64,000 nucleotides of DNA from Arthrobacter sp. MYb23 (GTDB lineage Bacteria > Actinomycetota > Actinomycetes > Actinomycetales > Micrococcaceae): the NCBI RefSeq assembly GCF_002979775.1, contig NZ_PCPR01000001.1, forward strand, positions 452,995 through 516,994. The letters run 5' to 3'. Position 1 is the stretch's first letter. The number at the start of each line of letters is the position of its first letter. The notes under the pieces were generated by a model. That model had not been told where the DNA came from and made no database searches. It saw nothing but the letters and a program-made list of their open reading frames with translations. The position numbers and the translations under genes were made by a program. Below are positions 49,359 through 57,877 of this stretch, one piece after another.

Positions 49359-50308
49359 TTCGAATCACCGCTGTAGTGGACCCAGGACTTGGAAGTCTTG
49401 AAGAAGATCAGCGTGATGATGCCGACCACGATCACCAGGAGCCAGGCCATGGCCGAGGCGTAGCCCATCCGGAAGTCGCTGAAACCGCGCAAGTACAGGT
49501 AAAGGGTGTAGAAGAGGGTGGATCCGGCGGGGCCGCCTTCACCGTTGGAGATGATGTAGGCCGAAGCGAAGATCTGGAACGCGTGGATGGTTTCCATCAG
49601 CAGGTTGAAGAAGATCACCGGGGAAAGCATGGGCCAAGTGATGTTCAGGAACTTGCGGACCGGGCCGGCGCCGTCCATCGACGCCGCTTCGTACAGGTCG
49701 GCCGGGATCTGCTTGAGGCCGGCAAGGAAAATCACCATCGGGGCGCCGAACTGCCAGACCGTCAGCAGGATCATCATGCCCATGGTCATGTTCGGGTTGC
49801 CCACCCAGCCGCCAAGGTTGATTCCGAAGAAGGACAGGCCCTGGTCCACGGGACCGGAGTCACCGAACATCGCCTTCCAAACGATGGCAATGGACACGGA
49901 CGCACCAATCAATGACGGTGCGTAGAAGGCCGAGCGGTAGAAACCCTGGCCCTTACGCTTGCTGTTGAGCAGCATGGCAATGGCCAATGCGGCGGCAAGT
50001 TTCAGTGGAGTACCGAAGATGACGTAGTTCAGGGTCACTCCCACCGACTGCAGGAAACGCTCATCCTGGAAGAGGGTGGTGTAGTTGTCCAAGCCGATCC
50101 ATTTTGGAGCTTCGAACAGGTTGTAGTTGGTGAAGGAGAGGTACAGCGAGGAAATCATCGGACCCACAGTCAGGGCGATGAATCCCAGCAGCCAGGGCAA
50201 CAGGAACGTGTAGCCGGCGCGGGCATCCGCTCCCCGCCGCCGCGACTTGCGCGGCTGCGGGGAAGCGGACGACGACGAGCGCCTGCTCAAGGTTGGGCTT
50301 TGAGTCAC
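49355..50308 (-). CDS. Carbohydrate ABC transporter permease (MalF/UgpA-type)
   Basis: A 317-residue permease with six membrane helices. It starts with an Arg/Ser-rich cytosolic arm, then GYTFLLPWLLGFIALTVGPM. The EAA loop is YEAASMDGAGPVRKFLNITW. It pairs with the downstream MalG-type protein. The binding-protein gene precedes it by 46 bp. Confidence 0.92.
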   Translation of the reverse strand: MTQSPTLSRRSSSSASPQPRKSRRRGADARAGYTFLLPWLLGFIALTVGPMISSLYLSFTNYNLFEAPKWIGLDNYTTLFQDERFLQSVGVTLNYVIFGTPLKLAAALAIAMLLNSKRKGQGFYRSAFYAPSLIGASVSIAIVWKAMFGDSGPVDQGLSFFGINLGGWVGNPNMTMGMMILLTVWQFGAPMVIFLAGLKQIPADLYEAASMDGAGPVRKFLNITWPMLSPVIFFNLLMETIHAFQIFASAYIISNGEGGPAGSTLFYTLYLYLRGFSDFRMGYASAMAWLLVIVVGIITLIFFKTSKSWVHYSGDSK

Positions 50309-50354
50309 GAGATCAGTCCGTCAGTTGGGAAGGCCGGAATCAGGCGCATCCTGA

Positions 50355-51641
50355 TCAGGCGTTCTGCTTGATGAGGTCTTCGGCTTCCTTGAACCAGGCA
50401 TCTGCTGCGCCGTCCAGGGTCAACTTGCCGTAATTGAGATCGGAACTGACCCGCTTGAACGAAGCTTCAAGCGTGCCGAAACCGACGATGGGAGGCTCAG
50501 GGGCGTCCTTGAGGTACTTCTCGATGGACTTCTCGTAATCCACCACGAGCTTGTCAGTACCTTCGAACGTGGTTCCGTCGCGCTGGGTCTTCGACGCCGG
50601 GACACCGCGGGAGGTCTTGAAGATCTGGCCAACCTCGGGATCGTTGACCATGAAGTCGATGAAGCGGGCAGCAGCGTCCTTGTACTTGGTCTTGGCGCTG
50701 GCAACCATGAGCATGGAGGGTTTGAGGAAGAGGCCCAGGTTATCGGGGTCGTCCGAGGGGACCGGCACCAGTTTCATTTCCTTGGCGCCGCTGTCTCCAA
50801 GGTAGCCGGCCATGAAGTTATCCCAGGTGACTTCGCTGGCAGTGACGTTGGAGCCCATGGCGGACTTGGGGGCGAGCTGGGTGACCCGCTCTTCAGGAAC
50901 GAGCGCAGGGGTGCCGCGAAGTTCGGCGGTGGTGTTCCACCACTTCTTGAGATCGTCCTTCGTGAAACCCAGCTTGCCGTCGTCGGTGAAAGCCTGGATG
51001 TTGTTCTGGCGCAGCCAGATGTTGAACATCCACCACACGCCGGTGTAGTCGGTGCCGCCGTAAAACACATTGTTGCTCTTCTGGCCGACCTCGGTCATGA
51101 ACGCGTTGAACTCTTTGTAAGTCCACTGGCCATCCGGCTCGGCAACGCCCAGGCTCTGGAGCTTGGCGGGATCGTAGTACACCGCGAAGGCATTGGTGCT
51201 GGTGGGGATGCCGTAGGTCTTGCCCCGGATCTGCCCCGAGGGAAGAAGGGACTTGTCGAAGGCGTCCGTGTTGATCTTTACGGTGCTCAGGTCAAGGAGC
51301 TGGTTCCGCTGGCCGTAGTCGCGAAGGTAGGAAAGGTCCCACTGCATCACGTCCGGCAAGCCACCACCGGCAGCTTCGGTGGCGCGCTTCTGCCAGTATC
51401 CGGCGAAGTCGGTGAAGTTGCCGTTGACTTTGATGTCCGGGTTTTTGGACTCAAACAGGGCAATCGCCTTGCGGGTACGTTCCGCCCGGTCATCATTGCC
51501 CCACCAGGTGTAGTTGATGGTGACGGGGTTCTCCGCGGAGCCCGTCTGTCCTGCAGTTGAGGACTGGCCACACGCGGCCAGGAACGCGGCAGATGCAGTG
51601 CCCAGAGCCACCGTACCCAGGAATTTCCTTCTATCAATCAT
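50355..51641 (-). CDS. Sugar ABC transporter substrate-binding lipoprotein
   Basis: A 428-residue cluster-B binding protein. The signal peptide is MIDRRKFLGTVALGTASAAF with lipobox LAAC; the RRKFLG suggests Tat export. NYTWWGNDDRAERTRKAIAL and FAGYWQKRATEAAGG are family features. Its closest relatives in the window are the other two binding proteins but it is clearly diverged. The ATG at 51641 follows AAGGAGG at five bases. It is the first gene of the transport operon and is divergent from the GH42 gene. Confidence 0.9.
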   Translation of the reverse strand: MIDRRKFLGTVALGTASAAFLAACGQSSTAGQTGSAENPVTINYTWWGNDDRAERTRKAIALFESKNPDIKVNGNFTDFAGYWQKRATEAAGGGLPDVMQWDLSYLRDYGQRNQLLDLSTVKINTDAFDKSLLPSGQIRGKTYGIPTSTNAFAVYYDPAKLQSLGVAEPDGQWTYKEFNAFMTEVGQKSNNVFYGGTDYTGVWWMFNIWLRQNNIQAFTDDGKLGFTKDDLKKWWNTTAELRGTPALVPEERVTQLAPKSAMGSNVTASEVTWDNFMAGYLGDSGAKEMKLVPVPSDDPDNLGLFLKPSMLMVASAKTKYKDAAARFIDFMVNDPEVGQIFKTSRGVPASKTQRDGTTFEGTDKLVVDYEKSIEKYLKDAPEPPIVGFGTLEASFKRVSSDLNYGKLTLDGAADAWFKEAEDLIKQNA

Positions 51642-51716
51642 GAGAGCCTCCTTGCTCAGTTGGTGCAAGCTTCCGAGTTCTCTACAACGTGGCAGTGATC
51701 TCGCTTACACTCGTTC

Positions 51717-51763
51717 TGAATCGATACAATATCCCTAATCGGGAATCTGGGCAAGCGTTTTCC
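51717..51763. promoter_or_regulatory. Divergent promoter with two operator-like motifs
   Basis: TGAATCGATACA (51717-51728) is nearly the same as the motif at 39517 and overlaps a -10-like TACAAT. GGCAAGCGTTTTCC (51750-51763) is a LacI-type half-palindrome. Both lie between the binding-protein and GH42 genes. Confidence 0.55.
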
Positions 51764-51838
51764 AAAGATCTTGCTTTCACCGATACGCTGCACTCATACC
51801 CTCAGTACCAGCACGGCCAACCTGACGAAGGAGTCCTC

Positions 51839-53878
51839 TTGACCTCCCCTGAAAATCCGAACCGTCCATCCGTCTGGACCAGCATCGACGGTCTCGCCTA
51901 CGGCGGCGACTACAACCCCGAGCAATGGCCCGAAGACATCCGGCTGGAAGACATCGAGCTCATGAAGGAAGCCGGAGTCAACCTCCTGAGCGTCGGCATC
52001 TTCTCCTGGGGACTCCTGGAACCCACCGAGGGGAACTACGATTTCGGTTGGTTGGACGATGTCATGGACAACCTGGACGGAGCCGGAATCAAGGTGGCCC
52101 TGGCAACCGCGACCGCTTCTCCCCCGGCCTGGCTGGCCCGCAAATATCCCGAGATCCTCCCCGTCACTGCGGAAGGAGTCAGGCTGGAACGGGGTTCGCG
52201 ACGCCACTACACGCCGTCGTCGTCCGTGTACCGCAGGTACGCCACCGCCATGACGCGGGTCATCGCCGAACGCTACAAAGACCACCCAGCCTTGGCGCTC
52301 TGGCACGTGGACAACGAACTTGGCTGCCACGTTGGTGAGTTCCACGGCGAGGAGGACGCCGCCGCTTTCCGGACATGGCTGGAACGGCGATACGGTTCCA
52401 TCGAGGCCCTCAACGAGGCCTGGGGAACCGCGTTTTGGTCGCAGCACTACGCTTCCTTCGCGGAAATCATTCCGCCGGGCGCCGCGCCCACAACGCTCAA
52501 CCCCGGGCAGCAACTGGACTTCGCGCGCTTCAATTCCTGGGCATTCATTGACTACTACCGCGAACTGCTGGCCGTGATCCGCGAAGTCACCCCCAACGTC
52601 CCGGCAACCACCAACTTCATGGTTTCGAGCGCCACCAAGGCCCTGGACTACTTCGATTGGTCCAAGGACATGGACGTGATCGCCAACGATCACTACCTTG
52701 TGGCGGCGGACCCGGAACGGGACATCGAGCTCGCGTTCAGCGCGGACCTGACCCGCGGCGTTGCTGGCGGTGAGCCGTGGATCCTCATGGAACACTCGAC
52801 GTCGGCGGTCAACTGGCAGCCGCACAACCAACCCAAAATGCCCGGCGAAATGCTCCGGAACTCACTGACGCATGTGGCCCGTGGTGCCGACGCCGTCATG
52901 TTCTTCCAATGGCGGCAGAGCACGGCCGGCTCCGAGAAGTTCCATTCCGCCATGGTTCCCCACGGCGGCCGCGATACGCAGGTGTGGCGCAACGTGGTGG
53001 ACCTCGGCGACGCGTTGTCCAGGCTCGAACCCGTCAAGGGCTCCCGGGTGGAATCCAGCGTTGCCATCGTGTTCGATTACGAGGCCTGGTGGGCCTCGGA
53101 ACTGGATTCCCACCCGAGCAATTCCCTGAAATACCTGGACACCATGCGGGCATTCCACCGCTCGCTGTACCTGCGCGGCATCACCGCGGACTTCGTGCAC
53201 CCATCCTCGGATATCTCCGGATATGACCTCATCCTGGTGTGTACTTTGTACGCCGTCACGGACGCAGCAGCGGCCTCGATTACTGCCGCGGCGGCGGCCG
53301 GTGCCACGGTGCTCATCAGCTACTTCAGTGGCATTGTTGACGAAATGGATCACGTCCGTCTGGGCGGCTACCCGGGCGCATTCCGCGAACTGCTGGGCCT
53401 TCGGAGCGAGGAATTCCACCCGCTCTTCCCAGGCACATCTGTCACGTTGAGCGACGGAACAGTATTTGAACCCGGAACACTGGGATCCGTATGGAGCGAG
53501 CACGTGCACACTGCCGGGGATTCCACGGAGGTCCTGGCAACCTTCACGGACTACCCGCTGGGCGACGTCCCGGCCCTGACCCGCCGCAGTGTGGGCACAG
53601 GTTCGGCCTGGTACCTGGCCACACTTCCGGACTCCAATGGCATCGACGCACTGACCGCCCGGCTCGTGGACGAAGCAGGGGTGACGGCCGTGACTGAGGC
53701 GAGCACCGGCGTCGAACTTGTCCGGCGCCGCGCCACTGACGGCCGCAGCTTCCTGTTCGCCATCAACCACAGCCCGGCAGACGTGACGGTGAAGGCCGAC
53801 GGCGGCGAACTGCTCAGCGGCGCCCGCTTCACCGGCGTTGTACCCGCCGGAGCCGTGGCCGTCATCGCGGAAGACTGA
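51839..53878 (+). CDS. Beta-galactosidase (GH42)
   Basis: A 679-residue enzyme. The catalytic barrel begins YGGDYNPEQWPEDI and MKEAGVNLLSVGIFSWGLLE; the acid/base is Glu in WHVDNELGCHVGEFH and the nucleophile is Glu in PWILMEHSTSAVNW. A trimerisation domain (about 400-600) and a small beta domain follow. It hydrolyses terminal beta-galactose, as in arabinogalactan or galactan side chains. There is no signal peptide. TTG at 51839 is the start because GAAGGAG lies five bases upstream; earlier in-frame starts run through the operator region. Confidence 0.92.
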   Translation: MTSPENPNRPSVWTSIDGLAYGGDYNPEQWPEDIRLEDIELMKEAGVNLLSVGIFSWGLLEPTEGNYDFGWLDDVMDNLDGAGIKVALATATASPPAWLARKYPEILPVTAEGVRLERGSRRHYTPSSSVYRRYATAMTRVIAERYKDHPALALWHVDNELGCHVGEFHGEEDAAAFRTWLERRYGSIEALNEAWGTAFWSQHYASFAEIIPPGAAPTTLNPGQQLDFARFNSWAFIDYYRELLAVIREVTPNVPATTNFMVSSATKALDYFDWSKDMDVIANDHYLVAADPERDIELAFSADLTRGVAGGEPWILMEHSTSAVNWQPHNQPKMPGEMLRNSLTHVARGADAVMFFQWRQSTAGSEKFHSAMVPHGGRDTQVWRNVVDLGDALSRLEPVKGSRVESSVAIVFDYEAWWASELDSHPSNSLKYLDTMRAFHRSLYLRGITADFVHPSSDISGYDLILVCTLYAVTDAAAASITAAAAAGATVLISYFSGIVDEMDHVRLGGYPGAFRELLGLRSEEFHPLFPGTSVTLSDGTVFEPGTLGSVWSEHVHTAGDSTEVLATFTDYPLGDVPALTRRSVGTGSAWYLATLPDSNGIDALTARLVDEAGVTAVTEASTGVELVRRRATDGRSFLFAINHSPADVTVKADGGELLSGARFTGVVPAGAVAVIAED

Positions 53879-53944
53879 CCCAAGTAGGTAGCAGATCAGG
53901 CCGTTCTCAGCGCTGGGAACGACCTGATCTGCTACACAGTTGGG
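53879..53944. repeat. 66-bp palindromic repeat, family A, copy 3
   Basis: It begins CCCAAGTAGGTAGCAG and ends CTGCTACACAGTTGGG. The 13-bp stem GTAGCAGATCAGG pairs perfectly with its complement, and the centre contains CAGCGCTG. It starts directly at the GH42 stop codon. Confidence 0.85.
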
Positions 53945-53953
53945 TGGGCACAC

Positions 53954-53999
53954 AAAAAAACGCGCCCCGGTTGATCCTGACGGACCAATCCGGGGCGCG
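53954..53999 (-). terminator. Rho-independent terminator of the binding-protein gene
   Basis: A perfect 10-bp stem CGCGCCCCGG with its complement and a 19-nt loop is followed on the minus strand by UUUUUUU. It lies 18 bp after the stop codon at 54018. Confidence 0.88.
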
Positions 54000-54017
54000 G
54001 TTTCTGCTGTGAAAAAG

Positions 54018-55388
54018 CTAGCTGATGGCGGATTTCATTTCATCCACGGCCTTCTTGCCGGCTTCCTCCGTTGAGAGCCTGTCGAACAGAACCTCCGAGG
54101 TGTAACGCTTCACAATTTCCTGGATGGCACCGGCACCCTTTGGTGGTGCGGCCGGTGCGTCACCGAGCTCTTCCTTGATACCGGCGATGAAGTCGACTAC
54201 CTTCACATCTGCCTTGGCGAGCTTGGGTGCGATGGCGTCGCGAACTTCAGAGTTCGGGTAGACGCCGCGATCTGCCAGAAGTGCCTCGCCGGCCTTGACG
54301 TTATTAGTCAGGAAGTTGATGAACTTGGCCGTCTCTTCAGGGTGCTTGGTGCGCGAAGAAGCGGACCAGAACTGGGAGGCCTTGTACCAAAGCTTGGCGT
54401 CATCGGCCTTGCCCGTCTTGGAGGGGAAACGCAGGATCTGCAGTTCGCCGCCGGCAGCCTTTTCAAGGGCCGGAAGCTGGTTGGACCACCAGAAGGCCAG
54501 CCCGTTCTTGCCTGTTGCCAGTCCGCTCTGGTCAAGCGGGGCTGCCTCAGCTTCCACAACTTCCGATGCTGAAGGTACTGCCTTCTTTTCGCTGAGTTGC
54601 TTCAGGAAAGCCCACCACTCGGCAATGTCCGAGGGTTCGAAGCCCAGCTTGCCGTCAGAGGTGTAGAGGGACTTGCCGTTCTGGCGCAGCCACACACCCA
54701 GGGAGGCCTCATCAGTTCCGTAGGCAGCTGCGCCGTAGGTTCCCTTGGGCGACTTGGCAGTGACCTCGGCGGCGACCCGCTCAAAGTCTTCCCACGTCCA
54801 GGTCTTGTCGTCAGGGATCGCGACGCCGGCGGCCTGGAATACTGCCGGGTTGGCCAGGATGGTAGCTGCGTTGATGCCTGCGGCGATGCCGGTCAGCCCT
54901 TTCTCGCCCTTACCTGCATCCAGGGCTGCGGCATCGAGCTTTGAAGTGTCGATGTCGTACTTGGACAGATCCAGCAGCGCGCCACGGGTGGAGTACTCGG
55001 TGATGTACTTCTCGTCCATCTGGATGATGTCCGGAGCATCGTTGGCGGCAACCTGGGTGGCCAGCTTGTCCCAGTAGCCGCTCCAGTCGCCGTACTCGGG
55101 CTTGATCTTGATGTTGGGGTTCTCGGCTTCGAAGGCCGCGATGGCCGCCTGCGTTACCTGGGCGCGCTTGTCGCCGCCCCACCAGGCGAAGCGAAGCTCC
55201 ACTTTTCCGTCGGCGCTCTTCGCCTCGGACCCTCCGCCACCACCGCAGGCGGTGAGGGCGAGGACTGCGGCAGCTGTAGCCGCGACGAGGGCTGATGCGC
55301 GAAGCTTGCGCTTGGCCTTCGGCGCTGAGGTGCGGGTTTGCGAGGCAGCTGCGGGGGCGACTGCTTCACCCTTTGGATGTACCGGCAC
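54018..55388 (-). CDS. Sugar ABC transporter substrate-binding lipoprotein, paralogue of the one at 44961
   Basis: A 456-residue cluster-B binding protein. After a 30-residue polar start comes a signal peptide with lipobox LALTAC. LRFAWWGGDKRAQVTQAAIA, YGDWSGYWDKLATQVAANDA and FWSASSRTKHPEETAKFINF are shared with the orphan protein at 44961. It lies downstream of its two permease genes, separated by 235 bp with its own operator, so it can be transcribed separately. It starts at GTG with GGAG six bases upstream. Confidence 0.9.
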   Translation of the reverse strand: MPVHPKGEAVAPAAASQTRTSAPKAKRKLRASALVAATAAAVLALTACGGGGGSEAKSADGKVELRFAWWGGDKRAQVTQAAIAAFEAENPNIKIKPEYGDWSGYWDKLATQVAANDAPDIIQMDEKYITEYSTRGALLDLSKYDIDTSKLDAAALDAGKGEKGLTGIAAGINAATILANPAVFQAAGVAIPDDKTWTWEDFERVAAEVTAKSPKGTYGAAAYGTDEASLGVWLRQNGKSLYTSDGKLGFEPSDIAEWWAFLKQLSEKKAVPSASEVVEAEAAPLDQSGLATGKNGLAFWWSNQLPALEKAAGGELQILRFPSKTGKADDAKLWYKASQFWSASSRTKHPEETAKFINFLTNNVKAGEALLADRGVYPNSEVRDAIAPKLAKADVKVVDFIAGIKEELGDAPAAPPKGAGAIQEIVKRYTSEVLFDRLSTEEAGKKAVDEMKSAIS

Positions 55389-55424
55389 TGATGTCTCCGA
55401 TCTTCATTGATCCTGATGCGATGT

Positions 55425-55440
55425 GAGAAAGCGTTTTCTT
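55425..55440 (-). promoter_or_regulatory. LacI-type operator before the binding-protein gene
   Basis: GAGAAAGCGTTTTCTT lies 37 bp upstream of the GTG start. The same 16 bases occur at 57749, 2.3 kb away. Confidence 0.7.
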
Positions 55441-55510
55441 ACTGATCATTATGGTACAAGTCACATTCTTGTATGACAAGATGCTGACTTGTATTACTTG
55501 TTCGAGAAGC

Positions 55511-55575
55511 CCGACGGCGGTACTCGCCGCTAGCGGCTCTCACCGACGGCGGTACTCACCGGATAGCGGCTCTCA
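55511..55575. repeat. Two tandem 32-33 bp units in the permease/binding-protein gap
   Basis: CCGACGGCGGTACTC starts at 55511 and again at 55543, each followed by TAGCGGCTCTCA. The units are unrelated to the 32-bp repeats at 35023 and 36161. Confidence 0.8.
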
Positions 55576-55579
55576 CCGA

Positions 55580-55607
55580 GAAGGGGGCGGCAGGCGCCAC
55601 CCCCTTC
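55580..55607 (-). terminator. GC hairpin after the permease genes
   Basis: An 8-bp stem GAAGGGGG/CCCCCTTC with a 12-nt loop, 16 bp after the MalG-type stop. No U-tract; a partial terminator is possible. Confidence 0.45.
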
Positions 55608-55623
55608 CGGCGGAACGATCGTT

Positions 55624-56565
55624 TTACTTGATGCCCGTGGTGGCGATGCCCTTGATGAGGAATCGCTGGCCGAACAGGAACACCAGGAACACCGGGAGCA
55701 GGGACACGATGGACATTGCGAAGAGCGATCCCCAGCTGGTGGCGGACTGCGAGTCAACGAAGGCGCGAAGGGCCACCGGAACCGTGAACATATCCGGGTC
55801 CGTGAGGTAAATCAGCGCGCCGAAGAAGTCATTCCAGGTCCAGATGAACGTGAAGATGGTGGTGGTGGCCAGGGCCGGGACCATCAGGGGCAGGATCACG
55901 CGGAGGAAGATCCTGGGGTGGCCGGCGCCGTCGATGCGCGCTGCCTCATCAAGGTCCTTCGGGATACCGCGAATGAACTGAACCATCAGGAACACGAAGA
56001 ACGCATCCGTGGCGAGGAGCTTGGGCACAATCAGCGGCCAGAAGGTGTTCACCCAGCCGATCTGCGAGAACAGGATGTACTGCGGGACGATCACCACATG
56101 GAACGGCAGCATGATGGTCAGCAGCATGATGCCGAAGAAGATCTTCTTGCCGCTGAACTGCAGGCGGGCGAAGGCGTAAGCGGCCATGGAGCAGGAGATC
56201 AGGTTTCCAAGAATTGAGCCCAGGACCACGATCGCGGAGTTGATCATGTAGTGCCCGAACGGGTGCGTCAGGGCGGACCAGCCATCGGTGTAGTTGCTCA
56301 TCTCCAGGCTCTCCAGCCACAGGCCGGGTTCGCGGAAGATGAGATCGTTGGGCCGCAGGGACGAAACCACCATCCAGAGCAGCGGGTAGATCATCACCGC
56401 GCCCACAATGATCAGGATGGCGTGCTTGACCAGGCCCTTGATACGGGCGCTGCGGCTGAAGGCCAGGCTGCCCGGGGATTCGCGGCGGCGCGGGCTCTTG
56501 CCGTCCTTACCGGACTTGCCTGAGGAGGAATTGGACGCGGCGGGGAGGGTCTGGAGTTTAGTCAT
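55624..56565 (-). CDS. Carbohydrate ABC transporter permease (MalG-type)
   Basis: A 313-residue permease with six helices, EAA loop DEAARIDGAGHPRIFLRVIL and helix FTFIWTWNDFFGALIYL. It is similar to the permease at 48435 in the LLPFHVVI-PQYI and ATDAFFVFLMVQFIRG stretches. The start codon lies inside the end of the MalF-type gene (8-bp overlap, ATGACTAA). Confidence 0.92.
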   Translation of the reverse strand: MTKLQTLPAASNSSSGKSGKDGKSPRRRESPGSLAFSRSARIKGLVKHAILIIVGAVMIYPLLWMVVSSLRPNDLIFREPGLWLESLEMSNYTDGWSALTHPFGHYMINSAIVVLGSILGNLISCSMAAYAFARLQFSGKKIFFGIMLLTIMLPFHVVIVPQYILFSQIGWVNTFWPLIVPKLLATDAFFVFLMVQFIRGIPKDLDEAARIDGAGHPRIFLRVILPLMVPALATTTIFTFIWTWNDFFGALIYLTDPDMFTVPVALRAFVDSQSATSWGSLFAMSIVSLLPVFLVFLFGQRFLIKGIATTGIK

Positions 56566-57502
56566 CGTAGAACACCCAATACTTTGAAGCGATGAAGTTG
56601 ATGGCGGTGAAAGCGCCGATGATGACCAGCAGGAACCAGGCCATCGCTGAGGCGTAGCCCATATCAAATTGGCCGAAGCCCTTTTGGTAGAGATACAGGG
56701 TGAAGAACATGGTGGAGTCAGACGGGCCGCCGTTGCCGCCGGAGACGATGAACGCCTGCGTGAACGACTGGAATGATCCGATGATCTGAAGCACCAGGTT
56801 GAAGAAGATGATGGGGCTCAGCATGGGCAGGGTGATCCGCCAGAACTGCTGCAATGTGGTTGCGCCGTCTACCTTGGCTGCCTCGTAATACATGACGGGG
56901 ATCTGGCGAAGGCCGGCCAGGAAGATGATCATGGGACTGCCGAAGGTCCAGACGTGCAGCAGGATGATGGAGCCAAGCGCCGTGTTGGGATCGGAGATCC
57001 AACCGGGCCCCTCAATGCCCACCATCGCCAGAACCTGGTTGACCAGGCCGGTGGTGCCGAAAATCTGCTTCCACAGGATGGCAACTGCCACCGAGCCACC
57101 CAGCAGGGAGGGCAAGTAGAAGATAGAGCGGTAGAACGGAAGGCCGCGCAGTCCCTTGTCCAGGACCAGCGCGATCAGCAGGGCCACCCCCAATTGGAGG
57201 GGCACACCCACCAGGACGTACGTGAACGTGACACGGAGGGAGTTGTGGAGGCGGGCATCGCCGAACATGCGGATGAAGTTATCCAACCCCACCCATTCCG
57301 GTGGCTGCAGGAGGTTGTAGTCCGTGAAGGACAGGTACAAGGACATCAGCATGGGCCCCACGGTGATGGCGACCAGACCGATCAGCCATGGGAGGAGGAA
57401 GATGTAGGCGGCTTTGTTGTCGCGGCCGTTCGCCTTCTTCTCTTCTTTGGTCATGGGACCCTTGCGCCGGGTCATCGTTGAGAGTTCGCCTATAGCGCTC
57501 AT
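56558..57502 (-). CDS. Carbohydrate ABC transporter permease (MalF/UgpA-type)
   Basis: A 314-residue permease with six helices. AAYIFLLPWLIGLVAITVGP begins helix 1; the EAA loop is YEAAKVDGATTLQQFWRITL. The ATG at 57502 is preceded by GAGGGG. It is the first gene of the transport operon, with about 200 bp of leader and LacI-type operators upstream at 57704 and 57749. Confidence 0.92.
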   Translation of the reverse strand: MSAIGELSTMTRRKGPMTKEEKKANGRDNKAAYIFLLPWLIGLVAITVGPMLMSLYLSFTDYNLLQPPEWVGLDNFIRMFGDARLHNSLRVTFTYVLVGVPLQLGVALLIALVLDKGLRGLPFYRSIFYLPSLLGGSVAVAILWKQIFGTTGLVNQVLAMVGIEGPGWISDPNTALGSIILLHVWTFGSPMIIFLAGLRQIPVMYYEAAKVDGATTLQQFWRITLPMLSPIIFFNLVLQIIGSFQSFTQAFIVSGGNGGPSDSTMFFTLYLYQKGFGQFDMGYASAMAWFLLVIIGAFTAINFIASKYWVFYDD

Positions 57503-57877
57503 TGCTTCCCCCTCGCCGGAGCGCGAACGCCTTGCGGCGTCCCCGTGCGTAGTACAGCGGCCATGTGGTCTCCTTTGGTCATCGTGGCCATCCACGGAAG
57601 TTCGAGTCTGGTTGGTGCTTGCCGTCCGGGACGCCGCCGATCTACTGGCGCTACCCGTGAGTTGCCAGGATTCGGGGTCCGGACGTTCAGCGGCTCCGTA
57701 TCAAAGTAAACGTTTTCTTGACCCTTGTACAGCCTTTTGCTAATTTTTGAGAAAGCGTTTTCTTGCGAAGCCGCCTAAACGTGATTTCCCACGCTGACGA
57801 AGCCCGGCGTGCGCTGGAGCACACCCTCCGCACTCGATAAGGCAGGACACTATTGTTCCCCACCCACCCCGCCTGCC
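57503..57877. promoter_or_regulatory. 375-bp divergent intergenic region with two LacI-type operators
   Basis: Between the MalF-type gene and the hydrolase gene. AAGTAAACGTTTTCTT (57704-57719) and GAGAAAGCGTTTTCTT (57749-57764) are centred 45 bp apart, a spacing that would allow loop formation. The part from 57503 to 57700 is the long leader of the permease operon; I see no gene or strong hairpin in it. Confidence 0.65.
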
